Of a stretch of DNA of 64,000 bases, positions 1 through 31,011 are shown in pieces. Position numbers and translations under genes: made by a program. A model generated the notes under the pieces. It had not been told where the DNA came from. It was given only the letters and a program-made list of their open reading frames with translations, and made no database searches. Source of the DNA: Eudorina sp. 2006-703-Eu-15 (taxonomy: Eukaryota; Chlorophyta; Chlorophyceae; Chlamydomonadales; Volvocaceae); assembly GCA_003117195.1 (NCBI GenBank), contig BDSI01000036.1:723035-787034 (forward strand), read 5' to 3'. How positions within the stretch are numbered: the stretch's first letter is position 1; each line of letters begins with the position of its first letter.

Positions 1-17714
<17,714 letters not shown>

Positions 17715-20700
17715 GCATCTCTGAGTCAGGCTCCCGCCGCAGCCAGCCACCCCCTCCCGCCGTGTCGCATCAGGTGGGAGGGAGCGGTGCGGAAGGTGCC
17801 GCGTCAGCGCTCGATGGCGCGTCGGAGCAGCAGACGCGCAGCGGGACAGGCGGCGATAAGGAAACTATGGCTCGGTGAGAGCAGGCGGCAGCCGTAGTGT
17901 TACTACTGTGTTATTACTATGTCTCTGAGAAACCGGCTGGAATGGAGACCGAGGCGGAAGCCAACATCTAGCCTGACCGCAAAGACAGGCTCTTGGCCCG
18001 AGGCGGAAGCCAACGTATGACCCCCCACTTGACCATCACTGGACCGCCATCAGAATGGCTCTCAGCCTAGGAACGGCTTCGCCCCATCCAGACATCCCCG
18101 GGCGACAAGACGTATCGTGACAAAAGGTACGAGCACCATTTCCCGTACGGTTGATGTACGGAAGCCTGGCTTTTTTCCCCTGACAAGCGTCACTGATGTT
18201 ACTAATCTCGGCTGACATGGATCGTGTCGACACCACGTGTCCAGCCGCCATGTCGGACACGGCCATGTCGAGGAAGCCCTCGTGTACGACACTCTTCGTA
18301 CATGTAGCGCGGCTTGACTCGAGAGCGTGTATGTGTATGTGAGCGGACGAAGACTGGGCACCTTGTCGTACTCTCGGGGGGTTGGGGGTTGGAGGGAGGT
18401 TGGTGGCGCGCTACCGAAACGTTTAGCGAAGAGTTATGTGAAAACTAACATTTTTTCATTTCGGAGTGGCCGTACGATAGATGTTCGGACTTGTGGCCAA
18501 GGACCGACAGTGTTGGCTAATAAGTCGGGTTGACTGCGAGGCTAGGTACGGGTGCTTCCCTCATAAAGCGGTTGGTCTGTCGGCTTAGGGGTAGCGGCAT
18601 CCCGTCGGAGTGGCGCGCCCACACCCGGTCCTGCCCTGGTGCGAAAGCCTTGTTTCATTGTTACTTGCTCCTCAACTGTGACGGCGTGAGAAACTGGTTG
18701 TGGCGGGTGTGTGCGCCCCGGGGACAGTGGGCCAGCGTCTCAACCCGGGTAGCTCCAGCGTGTTTTTCAACTGCGCGGACGGAGTTGGATAAGACTTGGT
18801 GGGACTGAGCGTAGCTGTGGACGGACGGACAGACAGACAGAGGTGGACTGACGATGGCGATGATGTGATTTGAGGGGTGGGGTGGTGCCGCTGCGGCAGC
18901 GGGTCCCTAGCTCTCCACACGACGGCGCTTAATTTTGATTACATTGTGTATTGCTCGGGTAAAAGGGCTTATATGATGTTCACGAACGAGGCGCCACCGG
19001 CCAGGCAAAGGATGTGTTGGCGGAGGATGGGCGGACAGTGTTCGGCTGTGTTCGCTCGCTGGGTACAGTGGCGATGTCTGTCATGCAGCCGTGCGCGGTG
19101 TGTTGGTTGTCGGTTCGCGAGGCGGCGCGGCTGCAGCACGACCACGGCGCCGCCTCACGTCGCCGCGCGTGCGTGGGCCCCCACGGGTGCACCCCAAGCT
19201 GAATCCTGTACCGCCGGAAGCTGTCAGCAGTTTGACCAGCAAACAGCGTGTTGTGGTGTGCGTAGGTTCAAGGGTCGATCGTGTACCCTGGGGTACCGTA
19301 CGGTTCCGTACGGCTGCCCAAACTCATGACCCCCTTGTGTGGTTCCACCAGGGGGTGTCCTCTGAGCCCCTCATCGTTCCTTGACGACGCGTGGCGCCGC
19401 GGCGGCGGTCATTGTCGATCGATGCCTAGGCCGCCTGCTGCGGTCCCCCTTTTAATCCGTTACAAGCAAGGTGGACCCCCGTAGTCCCGACTGGGGGTTC
19501 TTCAACGGGGGCCCCTGCGGTGTGGACTGGGGCGCGAATGCCTAGCTCCCTTGCGGAGCCGGAGCTGGACCGAGTGAGCCGCGAACGACCCGGTGCCGGT
19601 GCCGGGTGTTTTGAACCGCCACACGGCGCCGGCTGCTGCTCGGCTGCGGCTGCTGGTGCAGGCACCGCGACCTTCGCCCGTGAATCGTTCGGTCTCTGTG
19701 CTGAAGAGCAAGCACGAGCGGGGCGGGGTCAGGCGAGGAAGGCCGTGTCGTGTTGGGAGGACTTTTGACCCCTGGCCCTGGGGCTCTCCGGTGGTTTGTC
19801 TCTCACCGGAGGGGTTAGGCCTCGTTGGTGAGGCCCGTACCGCTTGGGTCGGTCTGTTGGTCTGCGCCGGCGGGGACGGTGCCACGTGTCACGCACGGCA
19901 TGCCGCGAGGCAGCCTGGGTGAAGCAAGCGTGACCCGCGCATTGCGGGCTTGTCTGTGGTCGCGCGCGCGCGTGTGTGTGTGTGTTTTAGTGTTAGGGGC
20001 AGGCTAGTCTCTCATTGTTTTCATAATGATAATGCCAATCGTATTGCGTGAAATTGATTCCGAGCGTGAATGAGGAAATCGGACTGCAAGGAGGCAAAGT
20101 TCTGAGGGCACCATTACTCGGAGAAGAGGGGAGGGCTGCGGACTCGACCTCATGACGCCGCGCGGGCGCGGCAGGAACGCGCGTTGGGGCACTCTAGAAC
20201 AGAAAAGAACTGCAAGCATGCAACGAGTTACGTGTTGGTGTGGCGGGGTGCATGCGTGCGATGCGGTGCGGTGCGTTGCGATGGTGTTGGTATGCCGCCT
20301 CCGGGCCAGTCCCGCCCGGCCCTAGGGGTGGCCCGGCGCCCCTAGGGAGCGGTCTCGTAGTGGAGAACCTCCTGCCTCAGTGCGCTTGGTGAGGGCCGCG
20401 GAGGGCCAGCGCCCGTATGTAGCGCTGCTGAGCAGCATTGCAGGACCTCCCGGGTATTAAGGAGGTCTTAGCTGTGTCCTTGTGTGGTGTGTGCAAATAA
20501 GACACTAGCGTAGGGGGTCAGTGTATCGGTCTGTCTGTCCCAACGTGTTTCGGTGAACAAGATAGGACGGTTCGCTAGGGTTCACTGCCGGAGAGCGAGG
20601 CGAGGCTGTCCTGGAGCTGGAGTCCAACGGCTGTCCGGCGGATCGGGACTTCGGGAGGGAGCGGCCTGTGTGCTCGGGATCTCGCCTGCGGTCCGCGTTG

Positions 20701-22283
20701 TGTGGCCTGTGGCGTATGAGGGCGTCCCTCAGCACTTCTTCGAGATGTCGACATGACCCATCCGTGGCGCGCGGCCGCACGGCTGCGCTAAACGAGCCTA
20801 AGATCTGTCGGCAGAAACGGCCTGTACGCCCGGGTTTCCCAGGGCCAGCGACCGAGCACTGCGGCTGTCATAGCCGGTGCACCGGCTATGTACGGCATTG
20901 TAGTGCTGCGTGGCGCGGCTGTGGACGTGGCGCGGCTGTGGCGATGGTCACGGAATGTGGGTGCGAAGGGCGGGTGGCACGCTCTGGCCTGAACGCGACA
21001 TCAGGGCATCGCTGAGGGCTGGGGTGGGGGATATGGCGATGGCATTCGCTGCGGTGTGCCTTGACGCCACTCTCCGTGGCTGGGTTGTGTCGGTGCTGCA
21101 GTCGACATCACTCGACATGCGGGCCCCGCCCCATGCCACGTCTCTCATGGGCCCCGCCGCGCGCAGTCCTCCATCCCCTCCCCCCCACACACACACACTC
21201 CTGCTTTTCTCCTTGCTAACACACTCCTGCTCTGCCTGCTTAAGCAACACACACACACACACACTCGACCTATCGTGCACGCCAAGCTTCGGCCGAAGTT
21301 ACCTTACCTTTGGGTTGCCTTATGATCTCAGTGTATTCATCCATTTATAAATTACGTTTTTATAGCCGTGACCATCCCGGGATTCGGGGGCTGTGGCGTG
21401 GATGTCCCTTCCACCCAGAGCGCGCGTGCCACCACCTGCCACCACCAAGCGGACGGGCTCGACGGGCAAGTCCATGCTGGCGCCTTCCTGTACCCTTGCA
21501 GACGGTCGTGTATTTGGGGACCCTTGCACCTGAGCACTGCTTGCTCAGCCGTGTAACACGAGCTTCTTTTCCTAAACACGGGGCTCGAGTGTCTTGACGG
21601 GTGGTGGCGGACGCGGCCCTCAGGAACTGCGGTCGCGCCCGCGGTCCCCCTCCCGCTCTGATTTGCCGTTCCGAAAAACCGGGCGCGCCCCCTCGGGAGC
21701 GCTTCGTGTCAGTGGCCGAAGGGGAGCCACCTCGCGCACCAGTCAGTCAGTCAGTCAGTCAGTCCACCGGCGCGCCCCAGAGAGACAGGGGGACAAGAAT
21801 AGGTTCGTCAACCAACTCAAGGCGCTGCCGATAGGTTCGTCAGCTCAAAGGCTGTCGTACCAGCCGCGGTTTTCCGACCTTGCCGTGCGCCGCTGACCCA
21901 CCAAACCGACAGGGGTTGGTGCAGCACCGTGCAGCACCGTGCCGCGCGCAGGGCTCGTCAGGCGTGTGGTGGAGGTCGTGCCGCCGGTCAGCGAGCGGCC
22001 CCCAACCCCCAGTCCGTTACATGCCGCTGCGTGACATCCGTCCGCCAACCGTCCGGCCCCATTGGGGCGCGCTGCTGGTCGCCCAGCCGGCGGCTTCCCG
22101 CCTCCTCCCGGCGCCACGCCCGCTCCCAAACCACCGCCGCCGCGCGCCCAGCGGTCCCCAGAACCCGAACAGGGCATCCTCTACGCATTGCCTTGGTGCC
22201 GCCGCCCCACCACGGTAGCTCGATCCGTCAAAATGGCCACCCGCCAGCGAACGGCGAGGCCCCGGTGTGTGTATGCGTGTAAG

Positions 22284-22289
<6 letters not shown>

Positions 22290-22331
<42 letters not shown>
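22290..22331 (+). repeat. (GT)n microsatellite
   Basis: About 42 bp of uninterrupted GT dinucleotide in the gene-poor interval. Confidence 0.97.
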
Positions 22332-22332
<1 letters not shown>

Positions 22333-22699
22333 TATAACAAAGCGCTCGTTGCGCCCGCCCGTCCGCCCGCCCGCCCGGCCGGCCCTCGTCTGGTACGAAC
22401 AACGCACCCGCCGATTGCATCCCGACAGTTTCGGTTCCGGACCCGCTCCTGTCCCCCGCTCCCCCACTCGACCAGCCGAAACACCATCCCGTCAAGGCGA
22501 CCCGCGGGCTTTCACCCGGGCAAACATCCAACGAGCAACCAACCGAAATGGAACGGACCGCCCGGGGCCCGAGGGCTCGGCGCTGCGCCGCGGCCCCACC
22601 TGCTGCACTGCACTGCACTCCACTGCGGGGTGTCCCCGCATCTGGCTGCGAACATACCCTCGCCTACCTCTCCTCCAAGTCAACGAAGACCCTCAACCC

Positions 22700-22775
22700 G
22701 CCCCGCCCCGCCCCGCCCCGCCCCGCCCCGCCCGCCCCGCCCCGCCCCGCCCCGCCCCGCCCCGCCCCGCCCCGG
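22700..22775 (+). repeat. (CCCCG)n microsatellite
   Basis: About 15 tandem CCCCG pentamers with one CCCG interruption. The minus strand is G-rich. Confidence 0.95.
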
Positions 22776-23278
22776 TGTGTCTGGGCAGTTGTCATTTCAA
22801 CTCCCGGCCCGCCCCGCCGCCCCCCGCCCCTCCCCCTCCCCGGTCGTGTGGAGGTCCCCACGTTCTGAGCCCCAGGTCACTCCGCCTCCACTCCGCTTCA
22901 CTCCGCCTCCGCCTGCGTCCTCGGCTTCTTAGCGGCAGGCTCCCCTGCGACGACAATACGGTACGGCACACACAGGGCCCGCCTTGTGCGCGCGCGCGGC
23001 TCACATGACCGGTGTAAACACACGGCACGCACCGGCCGGGTGCAACCGGCTGTGACGGCCCCAACAGAACGCCGCGGCGCGCCCCAAGTGAGGGCCACGG
23101 GTGCTGTGGAACCCATGGGGACATGGATAGACATGGGTAGCAAGTCGTCGTCTCGGACCTAAAGGCAAGGTCGGTATGGTTTGCCGGTACGGGGATGCGC
23201 CCTGGCGTCTCCAAACCGTCACCGCCGCTTCTGGGCTTGTTCCTGTGTGTGCCCCCCTCTCCCTTCCTCGCAGGTCGC

Positions 23279-26200
23279 CTAGGTCCCCCCGAACCTCGCC
23301 GCAACCTCATCGTGCGCACCCGATGCCGCCCCGGTGGTCTTACCCCCCGCCTCCGCGTCGGCCTCCGCCGACGGCGCCTCCACCGCCGCCGCCGCCGCCG
23401 CTGCCGCCGCCACCGTCTTCCCCGCCGCCGCCCGCTCGTCCGCGGCCCGCTGGTGTGCCGATATGTCCAGAGCGTCCCATGGGTACACGATCCAGTTGTC
23501 GGGCACGTCCATGCACCTGTGGTCGGTTGGTTGGTTGGTAGTTAGCAGGTCGGCGGTTGGGCCCAGTTGGGACGTGGAGCCGCCGTAGTCTGGTTGCATC
23601 CCCCTGGTGCCGTACGTGTCGTGAGCGAGGATGGGGCAGGCGAGCCGCATCGTGGTGTGTTTCCCATGTTTCTTGCATTTTGGGTACGCAGCGCAGGCCC
23701 GACCCCGCGCCCTCCCTCGCCTCCCACGTGAAATCTAGACCGGGTCAGACGGGGAGCTGACTAGCAACAGGAAGCACACATACACTCAGATATGCACTCC
23801 CAGACGCAGCCCAACGGGTCGCCGCACACAACTGGCCATACGGATGCGCGCACCGCGGCCTCACTTGAAGTAGGACGTCTCCAGCAGCGCCTCCGGCAGC
23901 AACCCGCTCTTCTCCTTGAGCTTGTTGTGCACCACGAACACGCCCTGTGTGTGCGTGTGTGTGTGTTTGTGTGTTTGGGGGGTAAGGGGGGGTTGGGTAT
24001 ATCCGCTACTGCGCCTTTAGCCCACACTACAGCAGTTCTCATACAACCATACACGGTTCTACGTATATACATATCAGAATGCATATATATGATTGCTACG
24101 TCCTACTTCAACGGCGGCGTCGGCCAACCGGACACCTAGTACACACTCGGTATTTTTTCGCGATTTCGCTGTCTTTATAGACAAAGGGGGGTTGGTACAT
24201 AGGCGATTGGTAGACAATACTCAAACTGCGCTGACTGTGTTTTTTGGGGGGCGTTTTGGGGGTGCCCAGGAAGCAGGGGGAAGGGGGAAGGGCAGCCGCC
24301 GCAGGGAGGAAGAGTGTGGGCAGGACAGGACCCGATTCACGGTGCGAGCGGCACGACAGGGGCGCCGCATCGGCCGCCAGCAGCGCGGGGCACCATCAAA
24401 GTAAGGAGTCCGTGCCGTGCGCACATGCCTTGCCGCTGCAAGGTGGTGGCGGGTGAGCGCAAACGGCATTGACTGGCGGATGCCAGTCAGTCGAGTGCAC
24501 TTCAGCTCAATGCTCCGACACCACCGTCTGGATGAGCGCTCGGCCGTCTGTCCAGGGAGGGAGGGCCTCCGAACAGCTGTTCCCCAGCCAGCGTCCCCTC
24601 ACCCCTCACCCCGCGCCCCTCACCAGCTGCGGTGCGGCCCATTCCGGGTCACCCGCCTTCCGCCGCGTGTCGTACTCTTGCCGCTGCTTCTCGATGTCCT
24701 GCGCATTGTACGCAGCGCGCGGCAGCAGTCCAAACAGGCCAAACAGGCTGACCATCAACGTAAAGAAAGAGCGCGGCTACATTCGGGCGGCCCAAACCTT
24801 TGACGAAAAACAGTCTCGACGAAACGCGCGGGCAGGTCGAGTGCGCCGCCGTGTGGTGCCGCGGGTCAACCTGACCGGCCCGGATCCCTTACGCAACACG
24901 GGCTGAAACCCCCGTTCGGATTTAGCTCTTCCTACGTCCTCATTCGGGTCGGCCCCTCTTGTCTCTTTCTCTAAACTTCTAGACGACTCAAAACCGGGTT
25001 TGCCTCTCTTTTTTTCAGATACCATTCGTCTCTCACAACCACGTAGCTCCTGCCCGGTTCGAAGCGCGAAGGCCGAACGCGGAATCGAGCACTGCGGGCG
25101 CTGCTCGCAGGCCTACCCAACCGGGCAGACGCGACCTCAAACGGTGCATGAACTCTGATATTCGACTATGAAGCGGGCGGGCGCGCCGTTTTTATCCCCA
25201 CGGGCCCTGGCGTTCGTCCGCGCATCCCTCCCACCCTCCTGCCGCGCACCTTGTTCAGCTCCGCAACCGCGTACGACAGGGTTTTGCGCGTGTCGTCCAC
25301 CTCATCAACAATCAGGATGTTGTGGCCCTGGTACGGAGTGTACGGCGATGGTTCAAGAAGTACAGTAATCGAGACGCAGCACTATATAATGTGCACACAT
25401 GAGCAACTATTTGGGGCTCAAACCTGACCGTAGGTAAAACGCCCGCCCGCACGTAGCCCTGTGCATTTGCACGACATATGTACGGCAGCTGCACATGGCA
25501 GCTGAGGTGCACACGTAGTCGCTGCAAGGGAGACTCCGAAGTCCCACACCCCATCTCAGCCAGCCATCCTAGCCTCATCATCATAACTAGGAATTCCTAG
25601 TGTTCGCACAACAAAACAAAAGGCCACCCAGGTTCCCCTGTCACTCCGCTCCACCTCTCGTGTCGAGCAACCACTATCTTCCCGCTGCCACAGTCAGCGC
25701 CCCTCAACCCGCCGCGGGGCCCCTTCGCCCCCCAGGCCCTTCGTGCCGTACCTGCAGGGAGATGCCGGTGCCCTCGCCCGCGCCGTAGTTGAGCCACTGC
25801 GGCGCCAGGCCACCATCGGAATCCCCACCAGCGACGCCAACACCATCGCCGGTACAGGCAGCAGCACCGGCACCGGCACCGGCACCGGGGCACAGGGAAA
25901 GGAGACACGGTGAGGGCGTGCTGGGACTGCATCAAGGCCCTCGTAGGACATCGCTGGGGGCAGGCCAGTTCACGATATCCGCCACGATATTCGCCACGTC
26001 ACAAGTCGCACAGGAAAGGACGCTCGGCAGAGAGGCACACCTCGTGCGCATTGACATGGGGGCTTGAAATGAAACCCTACAACAGCCCAGACACACCCAG
26101 CCAACGGGGGTTAAGGCCCTGCAAACCGTTTGGGTAGGAGAGCCGGCAGGACGTGAGGGGAAGCGCAGTGGGTGCTCTCTGCTCTGCCAGGCTGCCGTCC

Positions 26201-27155
26201 CTCACTCTGCCGTACCGCGGTGGGGCCCATCGCCAGGCCACCAAGGGGCGCACGGGTCCCGGTCCCCGGCCAGGGACCATACCTGGGTTTTCCGTACAAT
26301 TGCAGTCTCCGGGTCGTACTTGTCTAGGTTGTCGTCGTACAGGATGAGGCCAATGGTTTGGATGGGCAACGACTTGCCTGTGGGTTGCAAGGGTTGCCGA
26401 GGGCTGGGTTCTGGGCAGCGCACCTGCGATGCGATGTGGTGTCATGCGTTGTGGCGATGCCAGGGTCACTGACAACGCCACAGCGGCATAAGAGCAGAGA
26501 GTCAAGCTACCGCGGGCCATTACAGATGATTGAGAGGCGTCCGGCGTCGCTCATACCCATAGAACTCCAGTACTCATACCGCAAAATCAGTTTTCGGGTT
26601 TGAACTGGGCGTGACGCTCTGAGCCAGATGTTCTCCCAGAAACAGCTTACCGCACTTGGCTTTCAAGAATGTCCGCAGCATGCGAGCTGGGATGAACCCG
26701 CCTGAGACGGACAGCGGGCCGAGATCGTCGGGGTTTGTCTGTTGGCGTGACGGGAGTGGGGGCTATGGCCAGATAGCTATCTTTCCCGCCCAGAGAATGC
26801 ATTGGCAGGGTAATTCAAATTTGGACATGCGAACGACAGTGCGGCCTGTCCGGCACAACGTTTATAGTACGTTCGCATGGCTGCATGCGGCGACTGCAAC
26901 ACGTGTGCCCCAAACCAAGGCTGGCAAAGCTGTCACGTCAGATACATTGATGGCATGACGTGCGACCTGCGAATTTGGGCACATTCGACCCGTCCCGATT
27001 ACAGGGGACACTCTCGGGTTCCCTGATTTGTCCTCACCTGAGCCAATCGCGATGATCAATGTTGGCTTGAAGCTTTCGTAAACATTTTTGTTGTCGACAC
27101 AATCACAAATAGCCTGGTGGATTTCATTGTAACTGATGAAGAGCTTCTCGGCCAT
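23279..27155 (-). CDS. Purine (xanthine/hypoxanthine-type) phosphoribosyltransferase, XPT1-like
   Basis: Exons on the minus strand: 27155-27038, 26701-26651, 26377-26283, 25796-25752, 25327-25250, 24698-24624, 23944-23865, 23516-23279. All are GT-AG, the phases close, and the protein is 259 aa. It starts MAEKLFISYNEIHQAI; then come the N-terminal GGFIPARMLRTFLK, QTIGLILYDD, the PRPP-binding loop ILIVDEVDDTRKTL (about residues 108-121) and the C-terminal VPDNWIVYPWDALDI. The order and spacing match fungal XPT1-type xanthine/hypoxanthine phosphoribosyltransferases, which salvage purine bases with PRPP. The last ~45 residues are Ala/Glu-rich and extend beyond the usual end. An in-frame start exists upstream at 27212, but 27155 matches the family N-terminus. 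Substrate preference cannot be read from sequence. It is in tandem with, and about 450 bp downstream of, the OEP21-like gene. Confidence 0.9.
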
Positions 27156-27605
27156 GCTGTCGAGAGGTTGATTGCCGTAAAGCTGCGACGATGCGAAAAT
27201 GAGCGAAATCAATCTGCTCAGACGCAGGAAGTGTTGACGCAGGAAGTGTCAACAGAAATGTGAAAATGCAGGCATTCGTTGGGACGAGAAAACGTGCCTC
27301 GCTCCGGAACGCATTTGCAACTCGTTGGGACGAATCTTACATTCAAGCCTACATTATCCACACCCTTCCAGACACCCCATGCCAAAATGGCTCGTGTAAG
27401 AAACGTTTGCTGCATTATAACTTCAATCCTACATAAAGGCTTGTGACGAACCCACGACACGGCATGAACGCCACCGCAAATCTGTCCTCCAAGACTTCAG
27501 ACCATCTACTCATCCTATACCAGGAAGTTGCAGCTGCTCATGCATATCCCCTGAACAAAAATTATGATGACCAGGCTCCAACTCGAGTGCCGTACGTACT
27601 CCCGT
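27156..27605 (-). other. Intergenic spacer between the OEP21-like and XPT1-like genes
   Basis: A 450-bp gap between two minus-strand genes. It should hold the 3' UTR of the OEP21-like gene and the promoter/5' UTR of the phosphoribosyltransferase gene. Apart from a TGTAA motif I see no further structure. Confidence 0.7.
27337..27341 (-). terminator. Candidate TGTAA polyadenylation signal for the OEP21-like gene
   Basis: TGTAA is the usual poly(A) signal of chlamydomonadalean algae. This copy lies about 265 nt after the stop codon at 27606 on the same strand. A 5-mer occurs often by chance, so this is suggestive only. Confidence 0.45.
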
Positions 27606-30600
27606 CTAGAGCGTGTATGTCAGTTGCCACCTCCGGTTCTGGAGCCGCGCCCCGAGCTTGCCGTCACTCACGTGGAGGTACGGCATCTGCGCCAGCACAC
27701 AGGGACAGGGATTCAGAAAGAGTCAGTCCAGGCCCCAAAAGCAGTCCAGCATCCGGACTGTCCCCACGCACTCGGGCATGACTTGCGCGTGTGGCATACA
27801 CAGCGTGCACATCCCGGCCGCACTAGCCGACAGGTAGCCCCTGTCACCCTTCATACCGGCATTACCGCCTCCTCCCCCTCGTCCGGTGGGCCCGCTCACC
27901 CGGTTCAGCCGCCCCGCCTCGTTGTGCGTGATGTCCAGTCCCACCGACAGGCGCAGGTCCTGGCCGCCCGTGACACCGTACTTGACCACCTTCAGTCGTA
28001 CAGCACCACCCAGCGCCACCTGGGAGCGGGAGGCGGAGCGACACTGTAAAATCTCAATCGTCCCCGCCAAGCGCGCGCCTCGCCCGGGGCGTGTGGCATG
28101 ACAATGCTGCGCTAACCTCGAAGGCCTTCATTACTTTTTCCCCGCTACCGCGCCATGCCCGCCACGGCCGTTCCCACCTCTGAGGCCTTGGGGTCGAACT
28201 CCGCCAGCGCCCGAGCCTGGAACCACAGGTCCGCTGTGGCCCCGTTCTTGATGACCTGCGAGGTCCGGGTCGGGGTGGTGGGTCCGGGGCGGGGCGGGTC
28301 GGGCCGGGGCAGGGGTGTGCAGTGGTGCAGTGAGGCGCCAGAAGAGGACGTCCCGCCCACACCCTTCCTAAACACACACATACATGCCGACCCAAACACC
28401 CAATCATGGCCGGACCGCGTCGTGCTGCTTCCTTGCCCCTTCTCGCAAAAGAGGGACATAGCACATATTACAAACACAGACGCGCCTCACAAACTGCCGC
28501 ACGGTTCGTAATCGTCGGGGTCAACCCGGGAGTGCCCGTACAGAGCCGTTTTGAGGCTTGGTATGGGTCAACCATGTTGCAGTGGACCCCGCTAGGGTCA
28601 TCGACGACAGCCCTCCGCCACCTCACCACACACTGCACAAACGGATCCGCGCCACCGAGCCTCGCTTCGAACCCGTCCCACGTACTGTGTTTAGTTCACG
28701 TACTGTGTTTAGTGGTCTAGGGAGACGGTACAGGCGTGGATGTGCTTCGCCGGGGAGACCCAGGTATCGCCCGGAGCATGTGGTATGTCTGATTATATTA
28801 TAGATTGAATGGAGCTTTGCCCCTTGCAGCTTACTCGTTACTGCTGGATCCATTCACCTGCGGGTTCTTCTTAATGGCCAGCTGGTACTTGATCCGCTTG
28901 CCCAGGAGCGCCGGAAGACCGGGATTGCCGCCGCCAAAGCCGCCCCCGCTGCTCCCGCCGCCGCTAGAGGAGGCGCTCGGCGGCAGCGGCGGAGCCCGGG
29001 CGGTGTCGTACGATAGTCCCGGCGCAATGCACCAATCCTGAAACAAGAGGCACCGGAGGCCGCCTGCGGGGCGATGGGTTGAGGCGTTCCAGGTGGTCAA
29101 GAGCGCTCTCACGCGGCAGGTAATCGTTGCGCAGCGGCAAGCTGTAAGATGCTTACAGCCGCAAGCATCACAATGCACCAACATAAAGAGGATCGCCTGC
29201 ACGCCCGGGTAGCATATCAACAATCACTACATCACCCGGAGGTCCCAAGACCCAGGTCCTGCCCACCTACGGTGAGCTACCCTGGGACCAACAGGAATCC
29301 AATCGGAAGGTGAGGTCCTAATACTAATACAACCCAGTCGCAAGGGTAGATCCTAATACACGCACAACCCAGCAGGAAGGGCAGACGCCACTGCGCGCAC
29401 CACTGGGCCCCCCCCGCCACCGCGGGCCGCTCTCCGCAGCCGCTGCTGCCAAAACAACGGACCCCTACGGAGCCAGCCCCGGCCCCCAGAAGAGGAGGAG
29501 CCGTACCGGGCAGGAACGCCTCCGGGTCCAGGTCCGGCTCGTCCACCCAGCCGCCCGACTGCCGCTGCGCCTGTGCTGTCAGCAGCCGCTGCAACACAGG
29601 AAGGGCGATACGCGATAACGTGGGTGGACGGCAGCGGGGCGTCCGTCGTTCAAGCAGAACGCTGTTGCGGCGGCGTTAAGCGGTGGCACTCTGGGCGCTT
29701 GAACCGGTAAATCACCAAGCACAACTTGCACAATGCCTGCCGCGGTGATGCGAAGAAGGCATGATGCCAGGACTTCTGCGAGATGCAGAAACGAAGCTCG
29801 CCGCCCGGACCGAGGATTCGAGAGTGCACGTTCACAGGTGCAGCCTAACACAGCAGCAATTGACGTGAACAACGCGGCCACAGGTGGCGCTTTCGGTGCA
29901 TGCTCTGTTATTCAAGACGCGGCCCGGCGCCGTACCTGCAGCAGCGGGACGTGGGTGTAGAAGTTGCGTCGCACATGGCCCCAGATGCGGTGCTGGCCTG
30001 CGGCGTTCAACACCGGCCTCTAAGTGGATGAGGAGTAGAGCTGTGTGGCGAGGGATGCCGAAACTCGCACACCTTAACAGCAGACATTCAGGTAGACAGA
30101 CAGACAGACAGACACGCAGGTGGGCAGGCACGCAGGCAGGGAGCTTCGCCAGATTTGATCCACCTCGCGGCGGCACGCCACGGCACGGACTCAGCACAGA
30201 GCCCCACAGCCCAGCTCGCTCCTGTGTTCTCAACCAGCGCGGAGCCCCTCTGAGCACAAATCTATGGACACTTGGCTTCCTGACGTGGTGGTCTCACGCC
30301 ACGGACCCGCCCGTCCTGAACCCTAAACCCCGTCTTTCGCACCCCAGCTCGTCTGTGTCGACCCCGGCCTGCACGGGCGGCTCCAAGCCACGCGCAGCGA
30401 ATGCACTCCAGAGCACTCCCAGCATGCAAAATGTCATGATGTGACGGCATCCGCAAAGCGACTCGCCGTCAGCACACCAAGAATCGCGCCACGCGCACGC
30501 ACCCGAGGCCGTGTCAAGCATGCCTCGCATCTTGAGCTCCAGCTTCCGGGGTGACTCAGCGTACTGTCGCGCTGAGATACACAGCCGCCGCCCCGTGCAA

Positions 30601-31011
30601 TCCCACACTAGGTTGGTCTGCAGGTGTTGTGGCAATCAGAGGAAGCCTGTGGTAAAGTGCCTGGAGGTAGTCTTGCCGCGATGGCCGAAAACGGAGGAGG
30701 GTTCTGCAAGCCAGAACGCAGCCGGTCGCCGAAGCCAGTCTCACCTTGAGACTTCCGTAAACATCGGCCTCTTCATCGCCCTCGTCCGTTCCCTCTCCGG
30801 ATTCTTCGCCTGTGTCCGCTCGGGCGCTCGCGCGGCCCCGGCTGGGAAGGGGCAGCCCTGACGCTCCGCCGGGGGCTGCGGACGCGCTCTTCGCCTCCGC
30901 CAGCGTTGCAAGCGCATTCGGGGCGCGACGAGGCGTGGGGGATAATGCTACAGGGCCAATTGAACTTATCATCTCGCACAAGCGTTCGGGTTTCAATTCG
31001 GGCTCCGACAT
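27606..31011 (-). CDS. OEP21: Chloroplast outer-envelope pore protein 21 (OEP21) homologue
   Basis: Minus-strand exons: 31011-30745, 30617-30503, 29997-29936, 29588-29507, 29063-28858, 28255-28178, 28019-27900, 27686-27606. All are GT-AG, the phases match exactly, and the protein is 336 aa. After an 89-residue acidic N-terminal extension (GEESGEGTDEGDEE), the body follows the order of plant OEP21: RRLCISARQYAESPRKLEL, MRGMLDTASG, LSYDTARA, KRIKYQLAIKKN, GGQDLRLSVGLDI and the C-terminal PYLHVSDGKLGARLQNRRWQ ending LTYTL. The alternating hydrophobic strands and the aromatic C-terminal strand suit a beta-barrel. In plants OEP21 is an anion-selective, ATP-sensitive channel of the chloroplast outer envelope. 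Plant OEP21 is about 170-180 aa; the extra length here comes from the N-terminal extension and a Gly/Ser-rich insert (about residues 200-225). No transit peptide is expected. Identification rests on motif order, not on an alignment. Confidence 0.8.
28573..28642 (+). repeat. Dispersed repeat family R1, copy 1 (in OEP21-like intron)
   Basis: Carries GGACCCCGC...TCATCGACGACAGCC...CACCACACACTGC. Diverged copies lie at 44932-44991 (minus) and 60724-60802 (plus). It is located in the intron between exons 5 and 6 of the OEP21-like gene. The family is unrecognised; it may be a terminal fragment of a transposon. Confidence 0.75.

Larger units (their letters stand above)
17715..23278. other. 5.6-kb interval, no gene recognised
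   Basis: I find no coding pattern supported by splice phase or family motifs on either strand. The interval has less GC-extreme segments (18.0-21.4 kb), palindrome-like GC stretches (for example 20300-20350), an AGTC tetranucleotide run near 21742-21762 and the microsatellites listed separately. Parts may be decayed transposon sequence, but nothing diagnostic is visible. The right end should contain the 3' UTR of the phosphoribosyltransferase gene that ends at 23279. Confidence 0.6.
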
